From Acetobacteraceae bacterium (GTDB lineage Bacteria; Pseudomonadota; Alphaproteobacteria; Acetobacterales; Acetobacteraceae): 64,000 nucleotides of DNA. How positions within the stretch are numbered: the first letter of the stretch is position 1; each line of letters starts with the position of its first letter. The notes below the pieces were generated by a model. The model worked only from the letters and a program-made list of their open reading frames with translations. It was not told the DNA's origin and did no database searches. A program made the position numbers and the translations under genes. The DNA is taken from positions 42,457-106,456 of the forward strand of contig JAIYDD010000190.1 in NCBI GenBank assembly GCA_027487675.1. Direction: 5' to 3'. Of this stretch, positions 14,983-22,711 are shown in pieces.

Positions 14983-16337
14983 TCCGCGGCGTCCGCCTCG
15001 ACGCTGTCGCGCGATTCGTGCAGCCCGTAGCGTTCGAGCTTGGCGTAGAGGCTCTGCCGCGACAGCCCCAGCGCATCGGCGGCCGCGGTGCGGTTGCCGC
15101 CGGCGCTGCGCAGCGCCTGCTCGATCGCCAGCCGCTCCACGACCGCGGAGGTGTTGCGCACCAGCACCGGCAGCGGCACGCGCCCCATCTCGCGCATCGC
15201 CGCGGCCAGCGCGGCGCGCAGCGTGCCGCCGTCATCCTCCGGCGCCATGCGGCGGCCGACGTCGCGCAGCAGCAGCCCGACAGAGGGCGGGCCGCCGGCC
15301 GAGCTGCTGGTGCCGGAGATCTCGACCTCCACCTCGATGCCCAGGCTGCCGATCAGCGTGGTGGCGAACAGCCGCACCTCGCCATGGTCGCGCAGCGTGC
15401 GCAGCAGGATCGCGGCATCCATCCCCGGCTGCGCCAGCCAGCGGCCGAGCGGCTCGCCGACCACCGAGGCCTCGGTCCCCGCCTGCGCCAGGTCCAGGAA
15501 GGCGCGGTTGGCGCGGCGGATGCGGCCATCGGGGTCGGCGACCACGAAGGCGTCCGGCATCGCTTCCAGCAATTCGTCGGTGCGGGGCGGGCGGGCGCGC
15601 GGCAGGGCGCGGCCGGGCTCGGGCGAGGCGGGGGCGAGCTGCAGCAGCAGCGCCGGCTCCGGCTCCCGCGCCATCAGGGAGGCGCGCAGCAGCCAGGGCT
15701 GGGCGGCGGCGCCGAGATGCACCAGCACGCCCGGGCTGCGGCCCTGTTCGCGGGTGCGCGCCACCAGCTCGCGGAAGGCCGGGCGGTCGCGGGGGGCCAC
15801 TTCCTGCACCACGTCCCAGCCGGGGGCCACGCCGAGTTCCCGGATCGCGGCGGGGTTCGCCTCCACGATGCGCAGGCTGCCGGCGCCGACCACCAGCACG
15901 GCTTCCGAGGACGCGTCGAACAGCAGGCGGGAGCGCATCTCGATCTCGCGCATCTTCCAGTAGTCCTGCTCGCGCGCCTGCTGCGCGGCCACCAGGCGGG
16001 ACTGGAGTTCAGCCACGCCCTGCAGGCTTTTCCCCACCGCCATCAGCCCGGCCTGCGCGCCGAGCCGGATCGCGGTGTATTCCACCGGCATCTCGAGCCC
16101 CGAGGGGAAGCGCTGCGTGACCTGCAGGAAGGCGGAGACGCCGCGGTCGCGCGCATCCTCCACCATCCGCCGCACCTGGTCCTCGGCGGCCTGGCCCACC
16201 GTCTCGGTCCAGCGGCGGCCGACCCAGTCCTGCACGCCTTCCCCGGGGAAGGCGGCGGAGAGCGAGGCGTCGCGGATCACCCCGTCCCAGTCCAGGGTCA
16301 GTGTCACGTCCGGCTGGGTCTGCGTGATCCGGGTCAT
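14979..16337 (-). CDS. ppsR: PpsR/CrtJ-family regulator, cysteine-free paralog
   Basis: 452 residues from the ATG at 16337 (MTRITQTQPDVTL), dropping 47 unlikely residues of the track ORF. It has an N-terminal PAS-like domain, a Q-linker helix (LQGVAELQSRLVAAQQAREQDYWK), two PAS domains (residues about 155-260 and 280-390) and a C-terminal Fis-type helix-turn-helix (GNRTAAADALGLSRQSLYAKLERYGL). It binds TGT-N12-ACA operators of photosynthesis genes. No cysteine occurs in the 452 residues, unlike the second PpsR at 62278, so thiol redox sensing is not possible. Overlap with bphP and divergence from crtDC suggest a PpsR2-type, light-controlled role. Confidence 0.93.
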   Translation of the reverse strand: MTRITQTQPDVTLTLDWDGVIRDASLSAAFPGEGVQDWVGRRWTETVGQAAEDQVRRMVEDARDRGVSAFLQVTQRFPSGLEMPVEYTAIRLGAQAGLMAVGKSLQGVAELQSRLVAAQQAREQDYWKMREIEMRSRLLFDASSEAVLVVGAGSLRIVEANPAAIRELGVAPGWDVVQEVAPRDRPAFRELVARTREQGRSPGVLVHLGAAAQPWLLRASLMAREPEPALLLQLAPASPEPGRALPRARPPRTDELLEAMPDAFVVADPDGRIRRANRAFLDLAQAGTEASVVGEPLGRWLAQPGMDAAILLRTLRDHGEVRLFATTLIGSLGIEVEVEISGTSSSAGGPPSVGLLLRDVGRRMAPEDDGGTLRAALAAAMREMGRVPLPVLVRNTSAVVERLAIEQALRSAGGNRTAAADALGLSRQSLYAKLERYGLHESRDSVEADAAE

Positions 16338-16488
16338 GCGTTTCGTCCGGGCGCCCCGAGCGGTTGACGGCCCCGAAGATGTGCGTCCGCTGACAGGCCG
16401 CGTCAATTCGGCGCGACACGGTTGCGACGGCACGCCGCAGCAAGAAAGCATCCTTGTGGGCGCCGCGCCGGATGTCAACCTTCCGCGG

Positions 16489-16506
16489 CGTCAGCTTCGC
16501 TTGACA
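16489..16506. promoter_or_regulatory. Imperfect PpsR operator upstream of crtD
   Basis: CGT-N12-ACA (CGTCAGCTTCGCTTGACA), one mismatch from the TGT-N12-ACA palindrome. It sits 31 bp before the crtD start in the 200-bp space shared with the divergent ppsR-bphP operon. TTGACA on the plus strand could also be a -35 element, but no clear -10 fits. Confidence 0.5.
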
Positions 16507-16537
16507 CCCCTGGCCCGCCGGCCCTTCCCTGCCCGCG

Positions 16538-18022
16538 ATGGCATCGGGCAGCGGCCGCATCGTGATCATCGGCGCCGGGATGGGCGGGCTGGTTGCCGCC
16601 GCCCTGCTGGCCGCGCGCGGGCGCGAGGTGCTGGTGCTGGACCGCGCGCCCGTGGCCGGCGGCAAGGTCCGCCAGGTGACGGTGGGCGGCGCGGCGGTGG
16701 AGGCCGGGCCCGCCCTGCTGACCCTGCCCGAGGTGTTCCGTGCCGTCTTCGACGCCGCCGGCGGCTCGCTGGACGCCGAGGTCGCGCTGCATCCGCAGCC
16801 GCTGCTGGCGCGGCATCTCTGGACGGATGGCGCGCGGCTCGACCTGTTCGCGGACGCCGCGCGCTCGGCCGACAGCGTGGGCGCCTTCGCGGGCGCCGCC
16901 GCTTCGCGCGGCTATGCCGCCTTCCGGGAAAGGGCGCGGCGCATCTACCAGGCGCTGGAAGGCCCCTACCTGCACGCCCAGCGCCCGGGCGCGATCGAGC
17001 TGGCGGCGAAGGCGGGGCTGCGCGGGCTGCTCGGCGCCTCTCCCTTCTCGACGCTGTGGGACGCGCTCGGCGAGCATTTCGCCGATCCCCGGCTGCGCCA
17101 GGCCTTCGCGCGGGTCGCGACCTATGTGGGGTCCTCGCCGATGCAGGCGCCGGCCACCCTGATGCTGATCGCGCATGTCGAGCATCTCGGCGTCTTCGCG
17201 GTGGAGGGCGGCATGGCGCGGCTGGTCGCGGCGCTGGAAGGGCTGGCGCGGCGGCACGGCGCGGCCTTCCGGCTCGGCACCCCCGCCGCGGAGATCCTGG
17301 CCGCGGGCGGGCGGGCCAGCGGCGTGCGGCTGGCCGATGGCGAGGTGCTGCCGGCCGCCACGGTGGTCGCGGCCTGCGACGCGGCGGCGCTCGGCGCGGG
17401 CCGGCTGGGCGCGGCCGCGGCGCGGGCGGTGGACGCGCTGCCGGCGGCCCGGCGGTCCTTCTCCGCCGTCACCTGGGCGATGCGGGCGAAGGTCTCGGGC
17501 GTGCAGCCGGCGTTGCAGACCGTCTGCCACCCGGCCGACGCGGCGGCGGAATACGCCGATCTCGGCTACCGCGCGCGGCTGCCGGCGGCGCCGACGGTGA
17601 CGCTCTGGGCGCAGGACCGCGCGGCCGGCGCGGCGACGCCGGAGGGGGCGGAGCGGCTGCTGGCGATGGTCAGCGCCCCCGCCCGCGCCGACACCCGGCC
17701 GCCGGCGGCCGAGGCCATCGCGGCCTGCGGGGAGACCGCCTTCGCGCAGCTGGCGCAGGCCGGGCTCGCGGTCGGGCGCGACGCGGCGGCCGAGATCGTC
17801 ATCGGGCCGGCGGAGTTCGAGCGGCTCCATCCCGGCAGCGGCGGCGCGCTCTACGGCGCGGCGGTGCACGGGCTGCAGGCGGCCTTCAGCCGGCCGGGCG
17901 CGGCGACGCGCCTGCCCGGCCTCTACCTTGCGGGCGGCAGCGCGCATCCCGGGGCGGGCGTGGCGATGGCCGCGCTGTCCGGGCGGCTGGCCGCGGCGCG
18001 GATCCTGGGAGAGCGTGGATGA
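16538..18022 (+). CDS. crtD: CrtD-type carotenoid 3,4-desaturase, paralog 1
   Basis: 494-residue FAD oxidoreductase of the CrtI/CrtD family. It has the Rossmann motif IVIIGAGMGGLVAAALLAARG at residues 8-28, GGKVRQVTVGGAAVEAGPALL with the family glycine signature, MLIAHVEHLGVFAVEGGM, and the C-terminal FAD motif LYLAGGSAHPGAGVAMAALSGRLAA. CrtD introduces 3,4 double bonds into 1-hydroxy carotenoids in the spirilloxanthin pathway. It overlaps crtC by four bases (ATGA) and is divergent from ppsR-bphP with an imperfect PpsR operator upstream. A second, more typical crtD paralog lies at 22708. Which one carries the 1'-hydroxy/3,4 reaction cannot be told here. Confidence 0.85.
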   Translation: MASGSGRIVIIGAGMGGLVAAALLAARGREVLVLDRAPVAGGKVRQVTVGGAAVEAGPALLTLPEVFRAVFDAAGGSLDAEVALHPQPLLARHLWTDGARLDLFADAARSADSVGAFAGAAASRGYAAFRERARRIYQALEGPYLHAQRPGAIELAAKAGLRGLLGASPFSTLWDALGEHFADPRLRQAFARVATYVGSSPMQAPATLMLIAHVEHLGVFAVEGGMARLVAALEGLARRHGAAFRLGTPAAEILAAGGRASGVRLADGEVLPAATVVAACDAAALGAGRLGAAAARAVDALPAARRSFSAVTWAMRAKVSGVQPALQTVCHPADAAAEYADLGYRARLPAAPTVTLWAQDRAAGAATPEGAERLLAMVSAPARADTRPPAAEAIAACGETAFAQLAQAGLAVGRDAAAEIVIGPAEFERLHPGSGGALYGAAVHGLQAAFSRPGAATRLPGLYLAGGSAHPGAGVAMAALSGRLAAARILGERG

Positions 18023-18996
18023 GCCTGGCCGACCTCGAAGCGGCGCCGCCGCGCCTGGCGCGGGGCTGGGAATTCGACCAGCCGGTGGGCAAGCGCGGCT
18101 ATGTCTGGTGGTACCTCGACGCGCTGTCGGATGATGGCCGGCACGGCATCACCATCATCGCCTTCATCGGCACGGTGTTCTCCCCCTGGTATGCGCTGGC
18201 CCGCATGGCCGAGGGCGGCACCGGCGGCGACCCGCACGAGCATTGCTGCCTGAACGTCGCGCTGTACGGCTCGCCCCGACGCTGGGCGATGACGGACCGG
18301 CGCAGCAGCGCGCTGCGGCGGGGGCCGGACTCCCTGACCATCGGGCGGAGCGGGCTGGAATGGGACGGCACGACGCTGACCGTGCGGATCGAGGAGGTGA
18401 CGGCGCCCATCCCCTCGCGCCTGCGCGGCGTGGTGCGCCTGACGCCGCGCGCGCTGTCGACGCGCAGCTTCGTCCTGGACAGCCACGGGCGCCACCGCTG
18501 GCACCCGATCGCGGCACGATCCCGCGTGGAGGTGGCGCTGGAACGGCCGTCCCTGCGCTGGTCGGGCAACGCCTATTTCGACACCAACGCGGGCTCCGCG
18601 CCGCTGGAACAGGATTTTGCCAGCTGGGACTGGTGCCGGGCGCCGATGCGGGACGAGACGGCTATTCTGTACAACACGCGGCGACGCGACGGCACGCAGC
18701 AATCGCTGGCGCTGCGCGTCGCCGATGATGGCAGCGTGACGGATTTCGACCCGCCGCAGCCCGTCGAACTGCCGAAGACGCTGTGGCGCATCGCACGGCC
18801 CACGCGCGCGGAAGGCGGACAGGCGCGCGTGGTGCGGACGCTGGAGGACACGCCTTTCTATTCGCGCTCCGAACTGCGCACGCGGCTGCTGGGGCAGGAA
18901 GCAACGGCGGTGCACGAGAGCCTGTCGCTCGACCGGTTCAAGTCGCCGGCGATGTTCCTGATGCTGCCGTTCAAGGTGCCGCGGACGCTGGGGTGA
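18019..18996 (+). CDS. crtC: Carotenoid 1,2-hydratase
   Basis: 325 residues from the ATG at 18019, which overlaps the crtD stop. Family segments are clear: GWEFDQPVGKRGYVWWYLDALSDDG near residue 14, FIGTVFSPWYA, HEHCCLNVALYG, GNAYFDTNAGSAPLEQDFASWDW near residue 184, and ETAILYNTRRRDG. CrtC adds water across the terminal double bond of lycopene or neurosporene to give 1-hydroxy carotenoids, the substrate for CrtD and CrtF. The protein is probably membrane-associated. The gene is wholly inside a longer track ORF that starts at 16075; the shorter start is chosen from the ATGA coupling and family length. Confidence 0.95.
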   Translation: MSLADLEAAPPRLARGWEFDQPVGKRGYVWWYLDALSDDGRHGITIIAFIGTVFSPWYALARMAEGGTGGDPHEHCCLNVALYGSPRRWAMTDRRSSALRRGPDSLTIGRSGLEWDGTTLTVRIEEVTAPIPSRLRGVVRLTPRALSTRSFVLDSHGRHRWHPIAARSRVEVALERPSLRWSGNAYFDTNAGSAPLEQDFASWDWCRAPMRDETAILYNTRRRDGTQQSLALRVADDGSVTDFDPPQPVELPKTLWRIARPTRAEGGQARVVRTLEDTPFYSRSELRTRLLGQEATAVHESLSLDRFKSPAMFLMLPFKVPRTLG

Positions 18997-19004
18997 GGTG
19001 GTGC

Positions 19005-19184
19005 GTGCGAGGCTCCGCCTCGCGCTCCGCCAGGGGCCCTGCCCCGTCGGACGCAGTGCGTCCGACCCCGGCAAGGGGCAGGGCCTCTTGCAGCCCCTTT
19101 CGTTTTTCGCTGGCGCCGGTCCAGGGCGGCAGCCCTGGTGGTGGGGGGCTACGGGGGGCAGGCGAAGCCTCCCCCCGGGGCCAC
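19005..19184. repeat. Intergenic repeat B, copy 2
   Basis: A 180-bp block homologous to 11943-12106, same orientation. It differs mainly by an extra perfect palindrome, GTCGGACGC-AGT-GCGTCCGAC (19046-19066), inserted in the middle. It lies between the tail ends of crtC (+) and the ATP-grasp gene (-). The rest of the 18997-19266 gap shows nothing recognisable. Confidence 0.85.
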
Positions 19185-19266
19185 AAGGCGCTGTCTCAAC
19201 CGAAGCTTCGCACGTAGGAGGCAACGCCTTCCCCCTGGGCCACGCGACGCCGCCGCCCTGCAGGCG

Positions 19267-20484
19267 TCAGTCGTACCAGCCCACATCCAGCGTCGCGACC
19301 TCGCCGAAGGGCACGCGTTTCCGCGCGGCCTCGCGCATGATGGGCCAGGCGGTCCAGGGCATGGTCAGCAGCGGCGCGGGGTCGGACCAACGCCAGCAGA
19401 CATCGGGCGTGGTGACCAGGTTCCGCAGGTTGCGGGCGAAGCCGCCGCCGCGCCGGAACAGGCTGAGCTGCGTCTCGGTCAGGCAGGACCAGAATTGCTG
19501 CAGGCGGCGCGCGGCGCGGAAGCGGATCGGCGGGGCGCCATCGGGGTCCAGGATGGCGCGGGCGACGTCGGCGGGTTCCAGGAAGTGCAGGCCGCTGGTG
19601 GTGCGCGGGTTGCATTCGATGCCGAAGGGGCGGCCGGTGTCGTCCTCGCGCAGGTCGAAGGACAGGAAGCCGGACCAGCGTGTGGCGGCGGCGAAGCGCG
19701 CGGCCCAGGCTTCGATGGCGGGGTGGTCCACGCGTTCGAAGGCCACCGCGACGGTGCCGCCGAACTGCACGCCGCGATAGATCGCGGTGGCGAGCACGCG
19801 GCCTTCGTGGACCAGGGAGCAGGTGCTGAATTCCTCGCCCGCGACGAAGCGCTGGACCACATGCGGCACGGCGGGATCGGGCGGCGGCAAGGGCGCGCCG
19901 GCGTCCAGCACGCGCACGCCGCGGCCGGAGCAGGAATGCACGGGCTTGACCACGACGCGCGCGGTGCGGGCGAGCGCCTCGGCCTGCGGCGTGCCGAGGG
20001 CGTGGGTTTCGGGCACGTCGAGGCCGAAGCGGGTGGCGGCCTCGGCGAAGCCGCCCTTGTGGTGCAGCGGCAGCAGGGTGTCGGGCGGCATGGTCAGCAC
20101 GCGCACGCCGTGCGGCAGCAGGGGGGGCAGGTGGGCGACGTGCATCGTCTCCTCGGAGACGGGCAGGACGAGGGTCGCGCCGGTGTCGCGCACGGCCTGG
20201 GCGAGCGCTTCGAGGTAGGCCTGCTTGCCCTCGGCCGGCGCGGGGGTGCGGATGCTCTGCGCCACGCTGCGCGAGGCGCCCGCCAGGTGCCGCGCATGCG
20301 GCTCCGCGATGATCACCTTGTGCCCCAGTTCGTGAAACCCCCTGGCCAGATCAAGAGACTTCGGCAGCCGCCCCAGCGTGATGAGGACGGTCGCCAACTG
20401 ATGCCGGGGTCCGGGGGGCGGCGCGCCCCCCGGCCGGGGTGCGGGGCGGAGCCCCGCGTCCTTTATGCCTTGGTCACCCGACAC
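19267..20484 (-). CDS. ATP-grasp ligase in the pigment cluster
   Basis: 405 residues in the track frame. The true start is uncertain: the first 25 residues overlap the P450 3' end and are low-complexity, and a TTG before ATVLITLGRLPKSLDLARG would be shorter. An N-terminal Rossmann-like domain (LITLGR...VIIAEPHA) is followed by an ATP-grasp core: RVVVKPVHSCSGRGVRVL, VVQRFVAGEEFSTCSLVHEGRV and the Mg/ATP site FGIECNPRTTSGLHFL. ATP-grasp enzymes activate a carboxylate as acyl phosphate and join it to an amine or other nucleophile. It follows the P450 and shares its strand. I do not recognise this gene from standard PGCs; substrate unknown. Confidence 0.85.
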   Translation of the reverse strand: MSGDQGIKDAGLRPAPRPGGAPPPGPRHQLATVLITLGRLPKSLDLARGFHELGHKVIIAEPHARHLAGASRSVAQSIRTPAPAEGKQAYLEALAQAVRDTGATLVLPVSEETMHVAHLPPLLPHGVRVLTMPPDTLLPLHHKGGFAEAATRFGLDVPETHALGTPQAEALARTARVVVKPVHSCSGRGVRVLDAGAPLPPPDPAVPHVVQRFVAGEEFSTCSLVHEGRVLATAIYRGVQFGGTVAVAFERVDHPAIEAWAARFAAATRWSGFLSFDLREDDTGRPFGIECNPRTTSGLHFLEPADVARAILDPDGAPPIRFRAARRLQQFWSCLTETQLSLFRRGGGFARNLRNLVTTPDVCWRWSDPAPLLTMPWTAWPIMREAARKRVPFGEVATLDVGWYD

Positions 20485-21854
20485 ATCACCTGCTCCGCCG
20501 GACGTGTCGTGAGTCGCGCCGCCGGCCTGATGCGGTGTGGCGCCTCGACCTGCCAGTCGAAGTGCCGGAACAGTCGCGCGATGAGCAGTGTCGCTTCCAC
20601 GGTCGCGAAGGCCGCGCCCGCGCAGATGCGCGGCCCGATGCCGAAGGGGATGTAGGCGCCGGGCGTCATCTCCTTCTCCCGTTCCGGCAGGAAGCGGTCG
20701 GGGTCGAACAGGTTCGGGTCCTTCCAGTAGCCGCGGTGCCGGTGCAGCACCCAGGGTGCGACCATGACCAGCGCGCCGCGCTTGACCTTGTAGGTGCCGA
20801 GCGTCGTCGCCGCGTTGGCGATGCGCGGCAGGAAGGTGATGGGCGGATACAGGCGCAGCGTCTCGCGGAACACGTTGCGCACCAGGGTCAGGCGCTTGGT
20901 GTGCTCGAAGGTGATAACGCCGCCTTGCGTGACCTCCTCGATCTCCGCGCGGAGGCGCGCGACCAGGCCGGGCTGCATGGCCAGGATCGCGAAGGCCCAG
21001 GTGAGCGCGCTGGCGCTGGTCTCGTGGCCGGCGAGGAACATCACGCCGAGTTGGTCGATCAGCTCTTCCCGCGTGAAGCCCGGGCCGCCGTCCAGGCCGC
21101 GCGCGGCGATGATGGCGGCGGCGATGTCGTCGAAGCGCGCGCCGGCGGCGAGGTGCCGGTCCAGCAATTCGCCGAGGTGGCCGCGGATCAGCCGGCAGGC
21201 CTCCAGCACATGGGCGCGCTGCGGCACCTTCGTCCAGGCGCGGTCCATGATGAGGCGGCGAAACTCCACCTGCGCGACGCTGCGTTCGAAGATGGTGAAG
21301 GCGTCGAAAACGTCATGCGCGGTGCGGGTCTCGAGCGTGGTGGAGAAGACAGTGCGGCAGATGATGTCGGCCGTCAGGTGGCTCATCATCAGGTCGAGCG
21401 AGAAGGTTTTGCCGGCCTCCGCGTGCTGCGCCAGCGTCTCTTCCGCCAGGTCGCAGCCCGCCTGCATGTCAGGGAAGGCGCGGTTGACGCGCATGTGCGA
21501 CAGCGCCGGGTCGATCATCCGGCGCTGGCGCTGCCAGGTGGCGCCGGAGGAGACGAAGATGCTGTCGCCGATCAGCGGGTCCAGCGCCTCCACCATCAGG
21601 TCGGATTTCGGGAAGATGCCCTCGGGGTCGGACAGCACGTGGCGGACCAGCGCGGGCTCGTTCACCACGATGATGGACCGCCGCGAATAGCCGAGCGGGC
21701 CGATCGGCGCGTGATAGGCCTCGGCCGGCAGCAGGCCGAGCAGATTGCCCTCGCCTTCCAGCAGCTGGCGGATCAGCGCGACGACGGGCGAGCGCGGGAC
21801 CGGATAGGGCGGCGTGAAGGGGGCCCAGGCAGAGGCTGCGGGCGCGTCGAGCAT
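20463..21854 (-). CDS. Cytochrome P450 in the carotenoid region
   Basis: 463 residues from the ATG at 21854 (MLDAPAASAWAPFTPPYPVP). Complete P450: oxygen-binding I-helix FLAGHETSASALTW, ExxR in NVFRETLRLYPPITFLPR, PERF-like region LFDPDRFLPERE, and the heme-thiolate loop PFGIGPRICAGAAFATVEA. No N-terminal membrane anchor is evident, as in most bacterial P450s; no ferredoxin gene is adjacent. The I-helix and Cys-loop patterns resemble those of fatty acid/terpene hydroxylases and CYP carotenoid hydroxylases. Placement between crtC and crtI, next to a PpsR-like operator, suggests it oxidises a carotenoid. The 3' end overlaps the ATP-grasp ORF. Confidence 0.92.
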   Translation of the reverse strand: MLDAPAASAWAPFTPPYPVPRSPVVALIRQLLEGEGNLLGLLPAEAYHAPIGPLGYSRRSIIVVNEPALVRHVLSDPEGIFPKSDLMVEALDPLIGDSIFVSSGATWQRQRRMIDPALSHMRVNRAFPDMQAGCDLAEETLAQHAEAGKTFSLDLMMSHLTADIICRTVFSTTLETRTAHDVFDAFTIFERSVAQVEFRRLIMDRAWTKVPQRAHVLEACRLIRGHLGELLDRHLAAGARFDDIAAAIIAARGLDGGPGFTREELIDQLGVMFLAGHETSASALTWAFAILAMQPGLVARLRAEIEEVTQGGVITFEHTKRLTLVRNVFRETLRLYPPITFLPRIANAATTLGTYKVKRGALVMVAPWVLHRHRGYWKDPNLFDPDRFLPEREKEMTPGAYIPFGIGPRICAGAAFATVEATLLIARLFRHFDWQVEAPHRIRPAARLTTRPAEQVMCRVTKA

Positions 21855-21926
21855 GGGCGCGTGCGGTCCGATGGTCCCGTGTGTCAGGACGACGTGTCGC
21901 TGATTCCGCGGCTTTACACCCAGAAG

Positions 21927-21944
21927 TGTCAAGTGGCATTGTCA
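21927..21944. promoter_or_regulatory. Imperfect PpsR operator between P450 and DUF2306-like genes
   Basis: TGT-N12-TCA (TGTCAAGTGGCATTGTCA), one mismatch from the PpsR palindrome. The minus-strand reading gives TTGACA. It lies in a 113-bp divergent space, 24 bp before the plus-strand gene, so one site could control both directions. Confidence 0.5.
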
Positions 21945-21967
21945 TTGCCAGGACGAAGGAGCCGCGG

Positions 21968-22711
21968 ATGGAGCTTCTGCTCTTCCACACGCTGGTCGCC
22001 GCGCACATCGCCACGGGTGCGACGGGCGCGATCGCCTTCTGGGTGCCGGTGGTCGGGAAGAAGGGCGGCGAGCAGCACCGGAAATGGGGCCGGGTGTTCA
22101 CCTGGGCGCTGCTGGCGACGGGCGGATTCGCCACGGCGATGAGCCTGCTGTCCATCCTCGATCCCATCGGCACGCATCCGCACCTGGAAGGCCGGTTCGA
22201 GGAAGCCTGGATCCGCGGGATGTTCGGCTGGATGATGCTGCACACGGCCATCCTGACGATCAACCTGACCTGGTATGGCTGGCTCTGCGTGAAGAACCGC
22301 AACAACCACGCGCTGAACCGCACGCGGCTGAACATCTGGCTGCAATGGCTGGTGATCGCGGCGGCGATCAACTGTGCGCTCCAGGGCTGGCTGATCGGCG
22401 AAAAGCTGATGATGCTGATCGCCATCGTCGGCGTGGCGACCGGCTGGACCAATTTGCACTTCCTGAACAAGCCGGCGATCCGGCGCGAGGACTGGCTGAA
22501 GGAGCATGTGAAGGCGCTCGTCGGCTCCGGCATCAGCGTCTACACCGCCTTCATGGCCTTCGGATCGGTGCGGATCCTGCCCGAGCTCGCGCTGCACCCG
22601 GTGCTGTGGGGCATCCCGCTTTCCGTCGGGCTGGCGATCATCATCTGGCACCGCTTCGCCATCGACCGCGCCGCCCGGCAGCGCCGCGCGCGGGTGGAGG
22701 CGGCGGCCTGA
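21968..22711 (+). CDS. DUF2306-like multi-pass membrane protein
   Basis: 247 residues from the ATG at 21968, preceded by AAGGAG at five bases. About seven hydrophobic segments are visible: LLLFHTLVAAHIATGATGAIAF, FTWALLATGGFATAMSLLSIL, MFGWMMLHTAILTINLTWYGW, WLQWLVIAAAINCAL, MMLIAIVGVATGWT, ISVYTAFMAFGSV and GIPLSVGLAIIIWH. The conserved-looking KKGGEQHRKWGRVFTW motif with His is of the type seen in DUF2306 proteins. No reaction is known. It is translationally joined to the second crtD: its TGA overlaps a CTG that appears to start that gene. Its position suggests a role in pigment transport or modification, but this is inference. Confidence 0.65.
   Translation: MELLLFHTLVAAHIATGATGAIAFWVPVVGKKGGEQHRKWGRVFTWALLATGGFATAMSLLSILDPIGTHPHLEGRFEEAWIRGMFGWMMLHTAILTINLTWYGWLCVKNRNNHALNRTRLNIWLQWLVIAAAINCALQGWLIGEKLMMLIAIVGVATGWTNLHFLNKPAIRREDWLKEHVKALVGSGISVYTAFMAFGSVRILPELALHPVLWGIPLSVGLAIIIWHRFAIDRAARQRRARVEAAA

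Noticed and set aside
16379-16394. TGT-N10-ACA upstream of the cysteine-free ppsR
   Set aside because: The spacer is 10 bases; only the N12 form was accepted.
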